Notes under the pieces: generated by a model
The model's database searches: none
The model's input: only the letters and a program-made list of their open reading frames with translations
What the model was told of the DNA's origin: nothing
Position numbers and translations under genes: made by a program
Assembly: GCF_004324835.1 (NCBI RefSeq)
Contig: NW_021163022.1
Span: 124,001 to 188,000, forward strand
From: Dendronephthya gigantea
Taxonomy: Eukaryota > Cnidaria > Anthozoa > Malacalcyonacea > Nephtheidae
Direction: 5' to 3'
Length of the DNA: 64,000 bases
In this document: piece by piece, positions 23,701 through 36,900 of the stretch
How the letters are laid out: every line of letters starts with the position of its first letter
Position numbering within the stretch: position 1 is the first letter of the stretch

Positions 23701-26700
23701 TTTTGAATCAAATGACTCAAGTATTCTTATTACTTTCATATGATATTTTCCAGTATCGCCAGTTATTTGTCGTTATTGGGAGTTTAGATGTAATAATCGT
23801 TACCAATGTATTTATCGAAATAATCTTTGTGATGGTTGGAGAGATTGCTCTGATGGTAGTGATGAATGGTCGTGGAACTGTGGTACGTATTTTGGTATAC
23901 TATATTAGCCTAAATTCAACCGTTGAAATGCTTCCTCGGGGGAAAAGGTGTATATTGACTTTATTCCTGGTTGTTTAAAGATGAAAAGCATATATTTTGA
24001 TACGAATTGGAAAATATGTTTGTATTAATTGTTTTACAGTTAGTCAAACCAGTGCCGTTAATCACAACTTGCCAACAGGTAGCTATGTATATATTGAGTA
24101 TACCTTTACTCGAACATTTCTTCCTTTAAACTTAAATCTTTATTCAGTTGATATAATTTCCATGTTTGCGTTGATTTTCTTTAGCAAAGTATAGCATTCC
24201 AATTTCGTCAGGAGGTAAGTAAATAAAGCATGGACCTCTTAATTTGCTCAAACCTTTCTTGCGTTGTTTTGCGTCCAAAAATTACTTTTACTAAGCTTTA
24301 TTTTATATTGTTTATAATAGGCTTTGATATGCTAACACACAGGCTTCTTATATATATAGTTTATCGCGATTTATATACTTGAACCCAATGCACCCCGCTC
24401 GAAGCCTGTGTCTTCTATATATCACTTCATTGTAGTCACCATTGATTTTCAGGCAATTAATGATTTCCTCTTTTCTAGCAAGTTATATTATTATATGTGA
24501 CAGTCCTGCATGCTCTTCGTATCTTTCAGCCATATTTACGTACCCTGAACACCAATGAAAAATCTACTTTAAATTTTCTTTTATAATGTTTAATTGTTTT
24601 ATGTTCATTTTGAATCAATTGACTCAAGTTTTCGTCTTACTTTCATATGATATTTTCCAGCATCGCCAGTTATTTGTCGTTATTGGGAGTTCAGATGTAA
24701 TAATCGTTACCAATGTGTTGATCGATATTTTCTTTGTGATGGTTGGAGAGATTGCTCTGATGGTAGTGATGAATGGTCGTGGAACTGTGGTACGTATTTT
24801 GGTATACTATATTAGCCTAAATTCAACCGTTGAAATGTTTGCTCGGGGGAAAAAGACTGGTTTATTCTGGGTTGTTGAAAGAGGACAAGCATATATTTTG
24901 ATACGATTTGGAAAATTTGTTTGTATTAATTGTTTTATAGTTAGTCAAAGCAGTGCCGTCAATCACATCATGCCAACAGGTATATTCATATATTGTGTAA
25001 ACCTTTACTCGAACATTTCCTGCTTTTAACTTAAAACTTTATTCAGTTGAAAATTTCCATATTTGCGTTGATTTTCTTTAGCAAAGTATAGCACTCAAAT
25101 TTCGTCAGCAGGTATGTAAAATTATTTTCTCAAAGCTTTTATAGTAAAGTAAACCTTTAGTCAAAATTCAAGGAACCTAAAGTTACTTGATTTCATGCAT
25201 ATCTGAGTTGATTTGCGGCTTTAATGACAGTCACCTATATATGCTATTTAGTTTCATACCCAGTCTTCTTAGTTTATCGCGGTTTTATATACTAGTACAC
25301 AATGCAACTCTTGCTAATTAATTCACTTCATTGTATTCACCATTAATTTTCAGCCAAATCTCCTCCCTGTTCATTCCCTGCTGATTACCTTTCTCAATTA
25401 TGTCACAGTCCTGCATGCTCTTCACATCTTTCAGCCATATTTATATTTTGAGTAACTGAAGTAGCTGAGATTTTCCTACTTACATTACTTTCATATGATA
25501 TTATTCAGCATCACAAACTGTTTGTCCGTATTGGATGTTCAGATGTAATAATGGTTACCAGTGTTTTCCTCGTTATTATCTTTGTGATGGTTGGAGAGAT
25601 TGCTCTGATGGAAGTGATGAATGGTCGTGGAACTGTGGTATGTATTCATACTGAAATTCAACAGTTACAAAAGCAAAATTATTGAATAAACTATTGTATT
25701 TATTATTTTTAGTGAGCCCCTCAATTCGCCCTTCATCGACAGGTATGAATGGTGGTAAAAATTTCATTCACGCGGAAATATTTTCACGCAGACATGAAGT
25801 TTAATCGTGGTATTTTCATGTTACGCGATGTAGAAATGGCTGCCAGTGAATGTATTAATTAAAACTCGATTTTTCTGCATGTAACGTTCCTATTTCTTGC
25901 AAATAGAACAATATTCAAGGATGTCTTCATCCATACAGCAACAATTCCCATGTCGCTACAATGAATACCGATGTAGAAATGGCCAGTGTATTAATTCAAA
26001 TTCTTACTGTAACGGTCGTTATGATTGTTACGATGGAAGTGATGAAGATAACTGTCATTCAAGAGGTTTGTTTTTTCACTTTGGGTTTGAAATTATACTC
26101 CACGGGCCGGTTGTATCAAGCCCGTTTAGCTTAAACTGTGGTTATAAGCTCAAAATAGAAAGCAAATCTATCGTTTTATTCAACAAGCAAACTATAGATT
26201 TTTATCCTTAGAACAACGATACTGTTTACAACTACATATTCAGCGCATACTGATATTCAAGTTAACACATTCAATACCTGCTTCACTTGATACAAAAGGC
26301 CCCCGTAGCTAGTCCCGTTGTTTATTTTGGTGGTGTACAATTTAAACTCGAGCGACTTCATGACTTCTTGTTCACGAATCACGACAAAATCAGTGGAATA
26401 AAACCAGCGTGAAACAGTAAAAATGTCCGTGGTACAGTGATTTTTTTAAGAATTTTTTTCTGATCTTTATAACCATTTATCGATTAATCTTTTCGTTGTT
26501 TTTATCCAGGGAATTCTACTAGATGTCAAAAGAAGTTGGATCTTGGTTTTATACTGGATAATTCTGGCAGTGTTGGATACAGTAACTTTGAACAAATGAA
26601 ACGATTTGTCAAAGATCTGACGGACTTTTATAAAATTGGTCGTGAAGAAACTCGGGTTTCCGTGATGTCGTATGCGAACTATGCAAACATTCATATTCGC

Positions 26701-29557
26701 TTTTCGACATATTTTTCTGATAAAAGCCAGTTCGATAATGCTGTGGATAGAATTCAATATACAGGCGGAGGAACTGCCACCAGCATTGCTTTGAACATGG
26801 CATATAATTATATGTTTACTATAGGATATGGAGCCAGAGGACCAGGTAAGAATCAAACGTTGTAAAAAAATCCCGTTTAGTCACTTGGATTATTAGTTCG
26901 TCTAAACCATCTTCACAATAGTCTAGTTAATTCTTATACTTTCCTAATTTTACCCGTTGTATGTGATGCTATTTCGTTCTATGGGGAAATTCCGATTGCA
27001 TAAGTTATAACATCCTATGGTTATGACTGAGCCATAGCGTTTGTTCAAAAGAATAGTTTCGAAAAACGGATTAAACGCATTATACTCGACCATTTTCCGG
27101 TATATTCGACCATATTCGAGTGGATCGTTTTCTAGTATAAAGGTAAACCTGCGGACAGGGACGAATTATACAAGAAAATTTTTGTATCCGAAAAAACCCC
27201 ATTCATATAGTATAATCTTTTTCAAAAAATACTGATTTCCCAGAAATTCTTTACTAGGTTTATTTGTTTTTGCAATATTACATTTTTTCGTTAAATGTAT
27301 GAAAACAAGAATTTTTTGTTTAAATGAGCAATTTACCACCTAAAATTAGTACTGTTTATATTTAGGTTTTAAAAAGGTATTGGTAATCTTGACAGACGGG
27401 CATAGTAACACAGGGCAGGTGAGCGGACCAGCTTTGAAACTGAAGAACTACGGGGTTGTAATATTCAGTGTGGGGATTGGACACAGTTTATCCATGCAAG
27501 AACTGAGAGAAATGGCATCAGATCCAGTGGATCAACATGTTATCACTTTGAACAGTTTTTCTCAACTAGAAAGTCTTGCAGGAAAGATGTCTTCACAGAC
27601 ATGTAACGGTGAGATTGTATATTTACGAATATGAAGGTGTTGATGGCAATTATGATGTTCAAGCTATTAAATATAAATATGTGATGACAATTATGGTTAT
27701 GGAAGAGTGATGATTAATAAATAAATGCTGGAATTACAATTATGTTGAAGGTTATGAAAATGGTAGTGTTGATTATGTTATCAATTATGATTACACAGTC
27801 ACTGATGTTTTCGTTTTTTCAGCATCTCATTTCCAACTGTTTTGTGACAAAGACTACATGACAGCTGTATTTAACCGTGAGGATCTCTCAAAACACGTCA
27901 ACATCGACAATCTGTATCTTCGAAGTCGAAGTCGATATTGTAAAGCCAGCTGGAACTCAACTCATGTCATTGTAAAAACCTCGCTTACTGGTTGTGGAAC
28001 AGTGTTTTCGAAAAACGAACAAACTCTCTTTTTTAGCAACGCTCTTTCTGAGGTGAAACAGAGTCACTCTGGTGTTATCACAAGAAATTATCTTTTCCGA
28101 GCCAACATGACGTGTTCATACCCTCGAAAACGTACTGTCGGGCCTTTCAGTTTTTCACCAGCGAAAGAAAGAACGCTTGTTGTTCTGAGTAAGTGTCCTA
28201 CGAATATCACAGTAAAAAAATCCTGATTCAATATTCTGTATTACTCTTACGACGCACAGATAAGATATTCAACAAGAGATGAATTTCGATATAATTTATA
28301 AGAAGTACTTGACTGCTTAAGCCTAACCTACAAGTACCTAAAATAAAATATTTTACCCATGCACTCCCTAAAATTAAAACGTTCCCTATTCTTCTTTTTA
28401 AGGTGGAAAAGGCAATTTCTCTCTGTCAATGAATGTTTTCAGGAGAAGTGATTATCGTGATTCATACACTTCACAAGACTATCCAGTTCTCAAATCTCTG
28501 TCAGATAATCTTTATATTCAATATTCTGTAAACACGAGCAACTCAGATCTTGTCGTGCGCGCAGAGACGTGTAGAGCCACACCTACGAACAGACCTTATG
28601 ATAGTCCACAATATGTCTTCATAGATGACGGGTAAGTAGAAACATTTATACAGGGGTTTCAGATATTTTATCAGATTATTTTACATCTAGAACACGATCA
28701 GAAATACGCGGAGGTTAATAATATATCACCCGTAACATTCGAACTTGTAGAAAAACTAATAATTTTCCACAAGAGCTAAAGTATATCCTTTTTTGGTTTA
28801 GTTGTGATAAAGATGAAACGATCCGCCATTATACATACGGGATGAGTTCTGTACAACGTTTCAGTATCCAGGCTTTTCGCTTTCTGTCACAACATCGGTT
28901 CGTCTACCTCCACTGCGATCTTGTTGTCTGTTACAGATATGATTCTAACTCCACCTGCTCCCGAAGTACTTCATGTCCGCGACGAGTTCGTCGCGATGCT
29001 GCCGATAAACCATCAGATGATGCATCAAAAAAATATGCGTTGTCATTTGGACCATTAATGTATAGAAAGAAATCAACTGACAAGAGCTCCGAAGGTAACT
29101 GATTTGAGGCGGTTTCTGTGCGTGTACTTTTAACTTTCGTTTTGTGTGCTTTCGAACAATACTGATATAAAAAGGCAAAATCCTATTAAATCCCACCATA
29201 GATGGAAGACCCGCTTTACATGACAATAGAATATCTGGTACATACATCTTTGATAATAGCACACTAAGCATAGTGTGATTAGAGCATGCGCGACCGAACC
29301 TAGGATGTTACCCCAGTCACGTGACACGCTAGAGCAAGACATGCTATAATAACTATGTGAACAATTCTTAAGGTCAAACTGGTGTCAACACTACATTGCT
29401 TGGTTCCTTGGTTGGGGTTGGCTGCCTCAGCCTGATTCTTATTGGCGCTTTGGTTATCGTGATTAAAAGACCTCGTCGTCATAGATCCACTGTTCACCCG
29501 CAAACTGGGGTCGAAAACAAGGAAGCGATCGAGATACAAGATTTGGAGTACACTTAA
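20612..29557 (+). CDS. G2: LDLa(x5)-vWA-ZP receptor without SRCR
   Basis: Two possible first exons (20612-20729, 21405-21507), then LDLa 22667-22795; linkers 22940-22978, 23080-23109 and 23289-23318; LDLa 23754-23882; linkers 24040-24078 and 24185-24214; LDLa 24661-24789; linkers 24941-24979 and 25082-25111; LDLa 25509-25637; linker 25713-25742; LDLa 25907-26065; vWA 26510-26845 and 27366-27608; ZP 27823-28188, 28403-28631 and 28802-29094; TM 29373-29557. With the second first exon this is 2697 nt, 898 residues, open throughout. No SRCR exon lies between the last LDLa and vWA. Introns in the vWA-ZP part and the cytoplasmic tail differ from the other copies, so G2 is the most divergent member. 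Confidence 0.85.
21405..21507 (+). CDS. G2 first exon, option B
   Basis: Signal peptide [19 protein letters not shown] and SPSFQATPS, phase-1 end. Same type as G1, G3 and G4. It needs its own promoter, because it carries an ATG and no clear acceptor. Confidence 0.75.
22667..22795 (+). CDS. G2 LDLa 1 (type 2)
   Basis: A 129-nt phase-1 exon: [18 protein letters not shown], then [12 protein letters not shown]. Type-2 modules differ from the SRCR-proximal type by WSWNC at the end. Confidence 0.86.
23754..23882 (+). CDS. G2 LDLa 2 (type 2)
   Basis: [19 protein letters not shown] then [12 protein letters not shown]; all six Cys kept; 129 nt, phase 1. Confidence 0.86.
24661..24789 (+). CDS. G2 LDLa 3 (type 2)
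   Basis: Near copy of LDLa 2 with [14 protein letters not shown]; intact splice sites. Confidence 0.86.
25509..25637 (+). CDS. G2 LDLa 4 (type 2)
   Basis: [18 protein letters not shown] then [12 protein letters not shown]. Followed by the short 30-nt linker [10 protein letters not shown], also used in G4. Confidence 0.86.
25907..26065 (+). CDS. G2 LDLa 5 (type 1, long)
   Basis: 53 codons with [11 protein letters not shown] and [11 protein letters not shown]. Counterpart of G1 8269-8427. The next coding exon is vWA. Confidence 0.87.
26510..27608 (+). CDS. G2 vWA domain (two exons)
   Basis: Exons 26510-26845 and 27366-27608. The metal site is complete: DNSGSVG, T in GGGTATS, D in LTDGHSN. 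The intron is unlike that of the other copies. Confidence 0.92.
27823..29094 (+). CDS. G2 ZP domain (three exons)
   Basis: 27823-28188, 28403-28631, 28802-29094. Keeps [24 protein letters not shown] and [11 protein letters not shown] has the SRSRYC form and a two-codon loss after KQSHSG. Confidence 0.9.
29373..29557 (+). CDS. G2 transmembrane helix and divergent tail
   Basis: [20 protein letters not shown], then KRPRRHR and a tail ending [11 protein letters not shown]. The other copies end in MAMQNLGFS or a close variant, so the intracellular part differs most here. Confidence 0.88.
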
Positions 29558-30409
29558 TCACCTGTGTTTTTTAATTTGAATTGTTTGTATGCGGATTGTT
29601 TAGTTGTATAGATAACTAAACCATAGAGATATTTTGTTTTATGCTCTTGTTCTACCCATAGAAAATAGCGAGCGGATATGTATATAAATATACAAAATAT
29701 CATTAAGGCGTTACGGCTGTTTTGAACTAGGCAGGAATCTCATTGTCCGTGCGTCTCAAAAGATTTGTGGACGATGAAGCGGCAAAATCTTACTAAAATT
29801 CCAGCTCATTCTAGACCCTTTTTAATTAGGCTTGCCAGCCAGGTTTCAATATATGTCAAACATTTGTCATTTCTGTAAATTTTTTAACGTTTTTTATAGT
29901 ATTAAGGCGACCTTATTTTCGTGTGAGAAAATCCTTGACTTTTCGTCTCTAGATTACCAGAAACAGACGATTTAGAGGAAATTTTAAATCAGCAAGGAGA
30001 AAATCAGTAGAACGGTAAAGCCAGCTCCTCTTACTTAATTTTTGGTCAAAAGATAAAAAAGTTCCGCTTTGTGGCTCGACAACCCCCCCCCCCCCCGCCC
30101 TAAACCTTCAGCCTCTCCGGTACGCTCCCTTGTTTTCATCCATATAATCTCGACTTAACTGGGGGTGCAGTCGTGCAGAGGCTACGACGTAACCCAAGAC
30201 ATTACCAGTCTATATTAATCAATCTCTTCAAGCTATACTATTACTATATATACTATTATGTATTCTTAAGTCATACGGGATATTGATATGCCTAAACTTG
30301 TAATAATTTATGGTTTATGTTTTACAAGATATGATAAGTCACAAAGCATTCTTGGCAAATATTATCATTCGTCATGTTTCAATCTTCACTGCTTTGATTG
30401 AGGGCATCA

Positions 30410-30705
30410 TTGATAATCTTCTGTGGAACTCGTGAGGCTGGCTACACTACTCTTACTCCACACTACAGATTTGCCACGATTATAAAGCCCATCCTTATCC
30501 TAGTCTGCCTGTCGAATGTATTCTGTTGGCATCTCTTGCATGTTAATTATATTACGTTATATCACCGATAATCTTTCGTGGTACTCGTGAGGCTGGCTAC
30601 ACTACTCCACATTACGGATTTGCCACGATTATAAAGCCCGTCCTTATCCTAGCCTGCCTGTCGAATGTATTCTGTCGGCATCTCTTGCATGTTAATTATA
30701 TTTCC
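30410..30705. repeat. ~150-bp tandem duplication
   Basis: Two copies of a block containing CTCGTGAGGCTGGCTACAC and CGAATGTATTCTGT. A single copy is upstream of G4 (about 40020-40130). Confidence 0.7.
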
Positions 30706-30777
30706 AATATATGCGACAATTTGATAGTTAGATTTACACCCACGAATTAACAATCCATGCATATTTTCTTCCCAGGA

Positions 30778-30785
30778 TATATAAG
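30778..30785 (+). promoter_or_regulatory. TATA box of G3
   Basis: TATATAAG about 110 bp before the G3 ATG. The downstream leader (GCATTACACAGAGACGACTG) is conserved in G4, which has TATAAAAG at the matching place. Confidence 0.55.
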
Positions 30786-30888
30786 CAGAATTTTCGATAT
30801 AGAAAAGGATCGCATTACACAGAGACGACTGAGACAGTCAACGTTGTGAACAAAATCAAAAGGGAAGCTGTTGCGTGAACTGTGAAAA

Positions 30889-30988
30889 ATGCGACTTATT
30901 CTGTTTTGTGCATTAGTGTTGTGCGTTTCGCAAGCAGTGGCTTCGCATAATATACAATCCTCGCCTTCTTTCCAAGCAACACCCAGTT
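30889..30988 (+). CDS. G3 exon 1, signal peptide
   Basis: [18 protein letters not shown] then [15 protein letters not shown], phase-1 end at GTAAGT. Confidence 0.83.
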
Positions 30989-33900
30989 GTAAGTATTTGT
31001 TCTAGTTCCGTTGCGAATTTCCAGTTCGCAATAATTCCTTAACTCTTCCTTTGGTTGGCTTTAATGTTGAAAAAACCCCTGGTCATTTGTAGCGGCTTGT
31101 GTAGATGAACAAAATCCAATTTCAACCCATGCCTTAATAAGAGACAGTAAAATATTCAGTTTATAACTTTTTTGTCGAGAAGAAGAGAAAAAATCTTGAC
31201 GGAAACGTAGAGAACTGTCACAGATCACGATACTTTCTGTTTATCATGTACTTTCATCTATACTGTATTCTATGAAATATAACTTAATATATGAATCGCC
31301 CATACACAAACATATGTTGGTTGGGCTTTTTGGTGTGGTTAAACGCCAACACACACCGGACGCGACCCGGAAACGTGCGCAATTTTTGAGAATTTCTCAG
31401 TTTTCATAAGAAACTATGTTTCATCTCGTTATGATATTCTTGATAATTACTGAGGAATTGCACATTTGACATGTCTGTGGACTGAGGTGCATATAATTCT
31501 CAAAATTTCCTTCCAGAGTTGAATTTAATGGTGAGTCGCCTCCATGCAGTGGCGCTTAAGACTTACTCAGTATAAGTTCAATAATATAAGTTTTAATAGC
31601 TAAGTTTCAATACTTGTCTTGAGTTTACCAGCTAGAATTAGCGTCCAGTTAACCCCAGGGAACGTATCTAGAAAACGAGCGTTTTTCTCATGAACCAGAA
31701 TTTTTCGTCAAACGTTTTTAATTACGAGGTGGTATGCGGAAATATTGCGCAAACGGACGGTAAAGTCGCTATAAACCTTAGGGGCTGTTTACATGAGACC
31801 GGTTACCCGAGATTCAACGAAGCGTGAGATAATTTTTGAGGCAATGCAGATAACATGATCCTGGCAGTCGTATGATCACCACATAAGCATGTGCTTCTTT
31901 GGTGTCATAAAGACTTATTTCAATACCTCAAAAGTCCTCTCACGCTTCGTTGAATCTCGGGTAACCGGGCTCATGTAAACAGCCCCTACACAAATAATTT
32001 TTTGAACTAAACAGGGGGTATAGTACATGTTGAGAATTGACAGGGTTCGCGCTCTAATTTGAAATTTGATTAACTTGTATACAATTTCAAATATTCAGTT
32101 TGAGTGCATGTCAAAACATTAATTTGGCCATGCATGCCGGATGGTAGTTTATCCAGCATATATACCTCCAAATCACAAACAACAATTACAACGTAACTTT
32201 TTCTGCTCGGATATTCCTTCATAAAAGCCATTAAATCATCTTCGGTTCCACTAAGTATTTCAGGTGTATTGAATATTCTCGGGTTATTATAAAATATGTA
32301 GAAAAAGTGCAATTATAAACAATATATATTTCATTATATACATTTCGTCGTAATTATCGGTACTCTGGTTTTAATAGATGAAAGAAACCACCACACAAAG
32401 ATTAACTTTCACAACCCAACGTTTCGACACTCCGGTCTGAAGACATTAGACCGGAGTGCCGAAACGTTGGGTCGTGAAAGTTAATCTTTGTGTGCATGGT
32501 TATTACTTTCATTTATTAAAACCATGGTTGCCGTTAACTCATTAACTATATATATATTTTCTCATATCCATGCATGCGCCATTATTAACTTAAAGTTTTA
32601 CAGACTTGCTCTTCATATCTTTCAGTCATATTTACATCGATCGGGAGATACAAAATAGAAAAGTCTACCTTAAATTTTTCATTGGGGATTTTGAAAGTAT
32701 AATTATAGCTAAAGGTTTTTAATACATACCATGCACAGTTCCACGACAATTAAAAATCCTCAATAGAATAATCATTAAGTAAAAATCATTAAATATGTAA
32801 TATAATATATTATATATTAAATATAGTGAACCAAACTAGTACATCGATTCAACCTTCGTCAACAGGTATGTATCGTATCGTATATTAAAAATCTTTTCAT
32901 TTACTAAATCATTTCCCGACTCAGTTTAGTAAACTTTACTAACTTGATATCTTCATATTCTGGCATTTTTCACATTCATTGCTAATTAATTTACTAAATT
33001 ACATTCAACAGTTTTTCTTTCCTCTTATATCGTGAGATATCGTGATGTCATTAACCACAAACTCGTCGGAGGGGGAGGGATGGCTGGCTGCATCTACTGA
33101 CTATAATATAATAAATAGCTCAAATTGCATTGCGTATGCCAAGGCAAAGGTTAATTTCCAAAGTAGAACGTATAGCAACGCGGTAACTGCTATGTTGTCG
33201 TAACACCTCCTGCCAGCATTTTTTAAATACTGAAAAGAGTAACAAATAAAAATATGTTGTTGTTATTGTTAAACAGAAACTGATTAGAAATTCACGAGGC
33301 GAATTTTTTGTCATTAAGTGCATGTTGTTGTTAGTCGTTTGTGATCGAATGCATAGGGTATTGTGTATTAGAACCATTTCGTTGCAACGTTCAAACCTTG
33401 CTTTATTTTAATATTTAGTTTCGACTTTAGCTGAGAGCAATACCTGAGATCGGAGAGGTCGTGTTCCCCAAATTTTACATTTCAATTTTCGAGAAAGTTT
33501 AACATGCCCTCCTGCACAGATATAGCTACAGATGTTTTATGACGTTTGTATGTTGCTTGGGCTTTGCTATGTATAGTAGTAGATGTTGAGAATTGACGGG
33601 GTCCATGCAAGCTTTTGAAATTTGATTAACTTGCAGTGAGTCAAACTAATACATCGATTCAACCTTCGTCAACAGGTATGTATCGTGAAAATATTTTCAT
33701 TTAATGAAACCTTTGCCGTATTCAGTTTAGTAAATTTTATACTCACTTGACATCTTCATTTTCTGGCATTTTTCATATTCATTACAACGTTACATTCAAC
33801 AGTTTTTCCTCTCATATCGTGATGTCATTCACCAGTCGGCATGCAGGCTGCATCTGACTGCATGCGTTTCTTTACTATATATAGTAAATAGCTCAAATCG

Positions 33901-36900
33901 CATTGCGCAGGCCAAAGATGTTTATTCATTTCCAAAGTGAGAACTCATAGCAAAGCGGTAATTGCTATGTTGTCGTAACACGTATAAAAAAATATTTTTT
34001 ATCCTTAACATACAGGACAATATCCGATGACGTCTTCTATACAATGTAACTACAATGATTACCGATGTAGAAATGGCTACCAGTGTATTAATTCATATTC
34101 CTACTGTAACGGTCGTCATGATTGTTATGATGGAAGTGATGAAGATTACTGTCATTCAAGAGGTTTGTTTTTTCACTTTGGGTTTTCAAATTATGTATAC
34201 TCCAGGGGCTGGTTGAACATTTTGAATAGTTAAATCGTATTTGACTCCAAATCTGCCACTAACTATAGTTAAACCCCTTTTTACAACTGGTTCCAGTGCT
34301 GTTGTTCAATTTGGTCGAATGATAAGCTAAACGTAACGTTACTGACGTAACTAAATTTTTTGCATCCTGGATCTGAAAACAATTTTTGGGATTTTTTTGC
34401 CTGGGCACCATTTGCTTCCTTTGTCTCAGTTCATGCTTTTGTCGTTTATCGTTCAAATTCGGGTTTGACTTTTAGACGTGAGAATTGCTAATGGTTCATA
34501 CAATGAAGGACGAGTGGAGGTTTATTATAACGGCAGATGGGGAACAGTTTGTGATGATGATTGGGATATGAACGATGCTCGTGTTGTCTGCAGACAGCTT
34601 GGTTTTCAAGATGCAGAAGCTGCTTATCAGGGTCATAATGTTCGCGATGGAACTGGACAGATTTGGCTTGATGATGTTGATTGTAGAGGTTCTGAGTCGT
34701 CGCTATTTTCATGCAGACATCCAGGTTGGGGTCGTCACAGTTGTAGCCACAGTGAAGACGCTGGTGTTCGATGCAAAAACAATGGAAGTACCGGTAAGAA
34801 TACACGATTACAGGGATATTTATATCTTCAATTATTCTTCTAGAATCAGTTCTTGATTAAATAAAATTTGAGAATATTAATTTTTCTTTTATGCATGGGT
34901 CTTAAAATAACCTGGTCCGTTTACGCAGGATGCAAAGCGAAATGGAAATCTGGCAAGCAAAATGACTGCCGGCGAAAAGATTTCCCTCAAAAAACGGGGA
35001 TCGCTTTTTACTTTTTCACGGAGTGGTCTATAGGTCTAGCGAGAATTGGATTTTTATAAGGTCTAGCTGATTTGTTCTTGCAGAAAATTTCACACGATGT
35101 CAAAAGAAGTTGGATCTTGGTTTTATACTGGACAACTCTGGCAGTGTTGGGAGCACAAACTTTGAACGAATGAAACGTTTTGTAAAAGATCTCACAAACT
35201 TCTATACAATTAGACAAGAAGAGACCCGGGTTTCTGTGATGTCGTTTGCAAGCTCTGGAAACATTCATATTTCCTTTTCGACATATTTTTCTGATAAACG
35301 CCAGTTCGATAATGCCGTGGATAGAATTCAATATACAGGCGGAGGGACTGCCACCAGCATTGCTTTGAACATGGCATATAATTATATGTTTACGTCAGGA
35401 TATGGAGCCAGAGGACCAGGTAAGAATTAAGTTTCAAATTTCACAAATTTAACAATTTTATAATTCGCCCGTGACATCGTCCTATCCAACGGCGGGAAAT
35501 ATGATTGAAGGCGCTATATATCCGATGGTAGCGAAATTTGTGCAGGTAACAAAAGAAATTTTTTGTATGATGGTACGATAGTGATACTAGTGATTAGTAA
35601 TTTATAAAGCCTAGTACACATTTGCTCTATTAATAAAGCATGTGGGACTCCTTTTGTCTGAGGTCACTGGGCGCAAAATCCTTTGTCTGTCGGAAAGTAA
35701 AACAATTGATCCCAGATTCTTAGGACAAGTGTGATTCAGGCCTTACTCTCCTGACAAAGTTATTTGACAAAGTGGTTGTGCATGTTAGTCCAAGCTTCGA
35801 CCTAAAAAAACTATGCTCAATTTTAGAGTTTAAAAAGGTATTGGTAATCTTGACAGACGGGTATAGTAACACAGGGCAGATCAGCGGACCTTCTCGGAAA
35901 TTGAAAAACTATGGGGTTGTCATATTCAGTGTTGGGATTGGACAGAATTTATCCATGCACGAACTGAGAGAAATGGCATCAGACCCAGTGGATCAACATG
36001 TTATCACTTTGAACAGTTTTTCCCAACTAGAAAGTCTTGCAGGAAAGATGTCTTCCCAGACATGCAACGGTGAGATTTATGCTGACATGCAATTTTACAG
36101 TGATGGTGGCAGAGTTAAAATGCATGGCCGCCGGATGCCAATGGCAATGGTAGTGATTATGTTATCAACGACAACAATACTGTTGATTATACTTTTGTTT
36201 TTCCAGCATCTCATTTCCAAGTGTTTTGTGACAAAGACTACATGACAGCTGTATTTGACCGCGGAGATCTTCCAAAACACGTCAACATCGACAATCTGTA
36301 TCTTCGAAGCCGAAATCGATATTGTAAAGCAAGCTATAACTCAACTCATGTCATTGTAAGAACTCCACTTACTGGTTGTGGAACAGTGTTCACAAAAGAC
36401 GATCAAACCCTCTACTTTAGCAACGCTCTTTCTGAGGTGGAACAGAGTTATAATGGCTCGGATGTTATCACAAGAAATTATCTCTTCAAAGCCAACATGA
36501 CGTGTTCATATCCTCGAAAACGTACTGTTGGATCATTCAGTTTTGCCCCAGCAAAAGAAAGAACGCTCGTTGTTCAGAGTAAGTATATGTCACAATTAAA
36601 CACGCTCTAATGCTATTGTGTCGCATTTCGATTATTGCTTCAAAACAATTGGCTATTCACGTTATTGGCTACTTTAATTTTTTTTTGTTTTTTAAATTAC
36701 GTTCGTCTCTCCGAAATATCGGTGACCAGTTCGGTCACTCTCCTTTGCAGAGGCTTCTGTGTAAAAAGTATTAAAATGAGTAGTTTTGATAACAAAAAGT
36801 ATTCAGTATAACTTCGAACTACACGTTTTAGAAAGCAATTTTCTAGTTTTAGCGGGCAACTTAATTGTCTCCATGTGTTTTTTTTTAGCATTTTAACCGC

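Larger units (their letters stand above)
23183..24985. repeat. Tandem duplication of an LDLa-linker unit, ~0.9 kb
   Basis: LDLa, its two linker exons and all introns are repeated with a spacing of 907 bp (23754 to 24661). The copies are nearly identical, including an ACACAGGCTTCTTATATAT intron stretch. This is how LDLa number grows in G2. Confidence 0.8.
29558..30888. other. G2-G3 spacer
   Basis: No gene seen. It contains a C-run (about 30086-30098) and a tandem duplication of about 150 bp (30410-30700). From about 29740 on it is closely repeated upstream of G4 (39050-40400). Confidence 0.55.
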
